DNA of 64,000 nucleotides from Dyella halodurans (GTDB taxonomy: Bacteria > Pseudomonadota > Gammaproteobacteria > Xanthomonadales > Rhodanobacteraceae), in NCBI RefSeq assembly GCF_026283925.1, contig NZ_JAPDPF010000005.1:186001-250000 (forward strand), given 5' to 3'. The translations under genes were made by a program, and so were the position numbers. Below, one piece after another: positions 61,299-64,000 of the stretch; within the stretch, counting starts at the first letter, position 1, and each line of letters opens with the position of its first letter. A model generated the notes under the pieces. It ran no database searches. It saw only the letters and a list, made by a program, of their open reading frames with translations, and was not told where the DNA came from.

Positions 61299-62221
61299 CA
61301 GGTCATCGCGTGAGATGGGAGCAGTGAGGCCAGGCAGGCAAGGTGCCACAGGCCTGCCGCCGCCGTGTCCCCGGCGGCCTTGAGCAGGTGCAGGTCGAAG
61401 GTTTCCGCAGCGCGCTGGTAACGCGTGACGAGTGCTTCGTCGCCCACGATGTGCAAGGTGGCCTGCGGTTTCGTCCAGCCGGCAGCCAGCGCAGCGCGGA
61501 ACTCCTCGCCAATCAACAGGCCGGAGAGGTAGTCGGCCACGGAGGTGGGTGCAAGTTCGCCATCGAGCATCAGCGTGCGGGCCAAAAAAATGCGCGACAA
61601 CACGCCCGCCGCACCACTCTCCCGTGCCGTCAGCACGCCTTGCCGAAATGCCTGCTCATCGGTCGTGGGCGCCGGCAGCGATGCACCCAGCACCGAGTGC
61701 TGATACAGCAAGTGAAACAGCTCGCCGGTCATCGCGGTGGCCAGGCGCGCGACCTTGCCATGGCGCACGCGCACCCATTTGCTGTGCGTGCCCGGAAGGA
61801 TGATGTCCGACTCGCGCACAGCGCCCGGCTCGCGCGCGAGTAGCCCCGCGATCTGGGTTTCCTCGCCGCGCATCACGTCGGGGCGCGCGGGATCGCGCAG
61901 GCCAGGGACGATGTAAAGCTGGCGTCCTTGCGCGGTAGACAGTCGCAGCAGGGACGCCGCCAGAGCGTCGGTGCTGGCCGGCACGTCCAGGTACGGCGCT
62001 TCGCGCCAGCCGTTACGACTGCCGACCATGCCGCAGGCGATCACCGGCGTTGGCGGCCAGCCGTCCACCGCCTCGGCGAAGGCACCCTCGAAACCGGTGT
62101 CGGGCAAGTGCGCGACACCCCAGGGCAGGGCGCGCGCCTCCAGCACCTCGCCACGCACACCGAGCCGATATGCCCGCAGTTGCGTGCTGCCCCAGTCGAG
62201 TGCGATGAGCGCGGTGGTCAC
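61298..62221 (-). CDS. dgoK: 2-dehydro-3-deoxygalactonokinase
   Basis: 307 residues with a GTG start (AAGG about 7 bases upstream). The N-terminal IALDWGSTQLRAYRL and the block VIACGMVGSRNGWREAPYLD with VMRGEETQIAGLL, LPGTHSKWVRV and GELFHLLYQHSVLG are diagnostic of DgoK, which phosphorylates 2-keto-3-deoxygalactonate. It follows the GntR stop by 2 bases. Confidence 0.94.
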   Translation of the reverse strand: MTTALIALDWGSTQLRAYRLGVRGEVLEARALPWGVAHLPDTGFEGAFAEAVDGWPPTPVIACGMVGSRNGWREAPYLDVPASTDALAASLLRLSTAQGRQLYIVPGLRDPARPDVMRGEETQIAGLLAREPGAVRESDIILPGTHSKWVRVRHGKVARLATAMTGELFHLLYQHSVLGASLPAPTTDEQAFRQGVLTARESGAAGVLSRIFLARTLMLDGELAPTSVADYLSGLLIGEEFRAALAAGWTKPQATLHIVGDEALVTRYQRAAETFDLHLLKAAGDTAAAGLWHLACLASLLPSHAMT

Positions 62222-62223
62222 GG

Positions 62224-62943
62224 CTAGGCCTTTTTGCGCTTGCGCTTGCGGTCGCGCTGCAGGCTCGCGTGCGAGTCGGCAATCATGGTCAGCATGGCCT
62301 TGCGCGCGGCTTCAGGCTGTTTGCGGCGAATCGCGTCCAGGACCTTCTGGTGGTGCGGCAGCGAATACTTGAAGTCACTCACGTTGCGGGCCGACAGCGT
62401 GAAGAACGTGCCGAGCGAAGACTCGACCACCGAGAACAGCGATTGCAGCAACTCGTTGCAGGTCGCGCGCAGCACGGCATCGTGGAACTGCAGGTCGGCC
62501 TCGGTCCATGCCTCGAGCGTCTGCGCCGCTTCCATGGCCCGAAACGCCTGCTCGATCTGGGCCAGCTGGGCGCTGGTGCGCCGCCGGGCTGCCGCGGCGG
62601 CCGCCGCCGGCTCGATGATTTCGCGCATCTCGACCAGCTTGTCGACGAAGTCGTCGGTGGGCATGGAGGCGCAGCGCCAGGCGAGCACGTCAGCGTCAAG
62701 CTGGTTCCAGTGCTGCTCTTCGAGCACGCGGGCACCCACCCCCGTGCGCGATTCGATCAGGCCCTTGGCGGATAGCACCTTGAGTGCTTCACGCAAGGCC
62801 GTGCGGCTGACATCGAGGCTTTCCGCCAGCGTCTCTTCGCGCGGCAGCACATCACCCGGCTTGACCTTGCCACTGACGATGCGCTGGCCGAGTTCGTGCA
62901 TCACGTGTCCGTAAAGGCTGCGGACGGCGTTCGACTTCCTCAT
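62224..62943 (-). CDS. GntR/FadR-family regulator of the galactonate operon
   Basis: 239 residues from the ATG at 62943; an ATG at 62973 is an alternative. The frame is open to 63015, but that ATG lies inside an operator-like sequence. The winged helix-turn-helix is DVLPREETLAESLDVSRTAL with REALKVLSAKGLIESR. The FCD ligand domain carries the metal residues in DLQFHDAVLRATCN and PHHQKVLDAI. The tail is strongly basic (RDRKRKRKKA). First gene of the operon, so autoregulated together with dgoKAD. The likely inducer is galactonate, as for DgoR in E. coli; this is an inference from context. Confidence 0.87.
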   Translation of the reverse strand: MRKSNAVRSLYGHVMHELGQRIVSGKVKPGDVLPREETLAESLDVSRTALREALKVLSAKGLIESRTGVGARVLEEQHWNQLDADVLAWRCASMPTDDFVDKLVEMREIIEPAAAAAAARRRTSAQLAQIEQAFRAMEAAQTLEAWTEADLQFHDAVLRATCNELLQSLFSVVESSLGTFFTLSARNVSDFKYSLPHHQKVLDAIRRKQPEAARKAMLTMIADSHASLQRDRKRKRKKA

Positions 62944-63005
62944 GAGATACCCCGGCTCCCCTGTTCCGACCATGCTCGATGTGCTGCGCAGCGCGCTGCT
63001 CGAAG

Positions 63006-63023
63006 CAATTGTCATACAAATTG
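63006..63023 (-). promoter_or_regulatory. Candidate GntR operator (half-site) upstream of the galactonate operon
   Basis: CAATTTGTATGACAATTG on the minus strand. It shares the half-site TTGTATGA with the better palindrome at 63271-63289 and has its own CAATT/AATTG arms. It lies 63 bases upstream of the chosen regulator start. Confidence 0.55.
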
Positions 63024-63689
63024 ACTATAAGCATCCGCAGGCGATCTGCCAAGCAATGCTTCGCGCTGCTTGTCATGACGCGATGGGCCCGCCGCGAGCG
63101 CGGCACGATCCCTGATGACGCACTGCGATAAGAGGCATCCATTCCATGGATCTCCCGTGTCGCGAACTTGCTGCTCACATCAGGCGCTGCGGTGATGGAT
63201 CGCTCAGCGCGATCACCCGGTCATGCCCGTGCCGCATCGCACAAGCGGACTCGATCCCGTCGAAAGCTGCTTGCATGATAATCATACAATGTGATTGCAT
63301 GCTCCCCGTCAGTCATGCGTCAGGGGGCGCTTGATGGATGCGCTACGCAGGGTCGCAGCGCGCGATGCCAGCTTGGTTGCGCCGTCATGTTGGCGCTCGA
63401 CTGGCGGGCAGCCGGGTCTCCACGACGGAGGCCTGCTGCAGAACGTGAGTGCGGACAACGCCAGCCCGGGGAGGAGCACGCTGGCGATGTTCGGGGAGAC
63501 GTCCCTCGTATCAGAACAGGGACCTGTCAACCCCGCTTTTTGAGGGGGGCGAACAAGCCGTGGGTAGTGGAAGGTGCGCCGTTGGATGGGGGCGAGGGGG
63601 ACTTATGCGCCAAACGCCAGCTTCATCCGCATCAAGCCGCCGTCGTTCCAATCATGCGAACTGGCAAGTCAAAGGGGAGATTCTTGCTC
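63016..63689. promoter_or_regulatory. Divergent control region between the GntR operon and the second TonB receptor
   Basis: 674 bases with no supported gene. The left part is A/T-rich and carries the GntR-like sites. The right 400 bases are ordinary in composition; I see no repeat or RNA. The long leader before the receptor start may contain its promoter, but I could not place -35/-10 boxes. Confidence 0.5.
63271..63289. promoter_or_regulatory. Candidate GntR operator, 19-bp near-palindrome
   Basis: TTGCATGATAATCATACAA: arms TTGYATGAT and ATCATRCAA around one central base, with a single mismatch. TTGT...ACAA ends and length fit FadR-family operators. It is about 400 bases from the receptor ATG and 328 from the regulator start. 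Confidence 0.7.
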
Positions 63690-64000
63690 ATGCGTCAACG
63701 ACTACTACCGGGATATCTGCGCAGCGTGCTCTATGGCGGCGTGGCGATCGCGCTTTGCGCGCCGTTCACCGCCAGGGCGGACGACACGGGGCAGCAGGCC
63801 AAGGGCGATACCGCCACCAGCGCCGCGCCGTCCTCCACGGCGCCTGATGCGAGCAAGGCCAAGCAGCTGGGCAAGATCGTCGTGACGGCGCAGACGCGCA
63901 GCCAGGAAATGCAGGAGGTGCCGATTCCGCTGCAGATCATCACCGCGCAGCAGATCCAGACGCTGGCCGCCACCGACCTGAGCAAGATTGCGATCTTCGT
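63690..64000 (+). CDS. TonB-dependent receptor, N-terminal part (runs off the window)
   Basis: The first 103 residues of a receptor from the ATG at 63690, with GGGGAGA 9 bases upstream. Signal peptide MRQRLLPGYLRSVLYGGVAI with cleavage near ARA-DD, an Ala/Ser/Thr linker, then KQLGKIVVTAQTRSQEMQEV and PIPLQIITAQQIQ, the TonB box and first part of the plug domain. The gene was long overlooked by frame length alone because its stop is outside the window. Facing the galactonate operon across a shared operator, it probably imports a galactoside or galactan fragment. Confidence 0.88.
   Translation, partial: MRQRLLPGYLRSVLYGGVAIALCAPFTARADDTGQQAKGDTATSAAPSSTAPDASKAKQLGKIVVTAQTRSQEMQEVPIPLQIITAQQIQTLAATDLSKIAIF

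Overview
The window is GC-rich (high G/C in third codon positions, dense coding, many TonB-dependent importers, a LacI-type operator identical to the one I recall as the xyl-box of Xanthomonas, and xanthomonad-style intergenic hairpin repeats). This points to a gammaproteobacterium of the Xanthomonadales, most likely a Rhodanobacteraceae member (Dyella/Luteibacter/Rhodanobacter/Frateuria type). The genus is an inference; there is no rRNA to confirm it.

Region 1 (1-1690) holds the start of folE, a secreted hypothetical protein and a Ser/Thr-rich coiled-coil protein. Region 2 (1877-33636) is a large glucuronoarabinoxylan utilisation island. A minus-strand operon (TonB receptor, GPH symporter, cytosolic GH43, mutarotase) faces a plus-strand operon (hexuronate MFS transporter, GH10 xylanase, glucuronate isomerase). 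A 1-kb repeat island follows. Next comes an eight-gene minus-strand operon (GH67 alpha-glucuronidase, sialate-O-acetylesterase-type esterase, ManD mannonate dehydratase, exported GH43, GH3-PA14, KDG kinase, fructuronate reductase, GH35-like protein). A divergent LacI regulator (XylR-like) and the xylose genes xylE-like, xylA and xylB complete the island. Four copies of a 14-bp operator sit at the heads of these transcription units. Together they take xylan fragments from the outside to xylulose-5-P and KDPG; a KDPG aldolase is not in the window.

Region 3 (34202-49712) is mixed. It has a DoxX-like membrane protein, two exported alpha/beta hydrolases, a GlpQ-type phosphodiesterase, an NPP-type phosphodiesterase, a coupled pair of ether-lipid cleaving enzymes (lysoplasmalogenase and an alkylglycerol-monooxygenase-like protein), an amino acid permease, a small outer-membrane barrel, an M61 peptidase, tRNA-Arg(CCG) and an exported GH63 enzyme.

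Region 4 (49769-56180) is the least explained part. A TetR regulator is divergent from a tightly overlapping operon of an FGGY kinase, a class II aldolase, a class III (GSA-type) aminotransferase, a second aldolase-fold protein that has lost its metal and acid residues, and an MFS transporter. I do not know a described pathway with this composition.

Region 5 (56386-64000) is an oxidative De Ley-Doudoroff D-galactose operon: GntR regulator, DgoK, DgoA, DgoD, an SDR dehydrogenase, an SMP-30 lactonase and a sugar porter. A second TonB-dependent receptor diverges from it and is cut by the window end. A 19-bp near-palindrome between the two units is the probable GntR operator.
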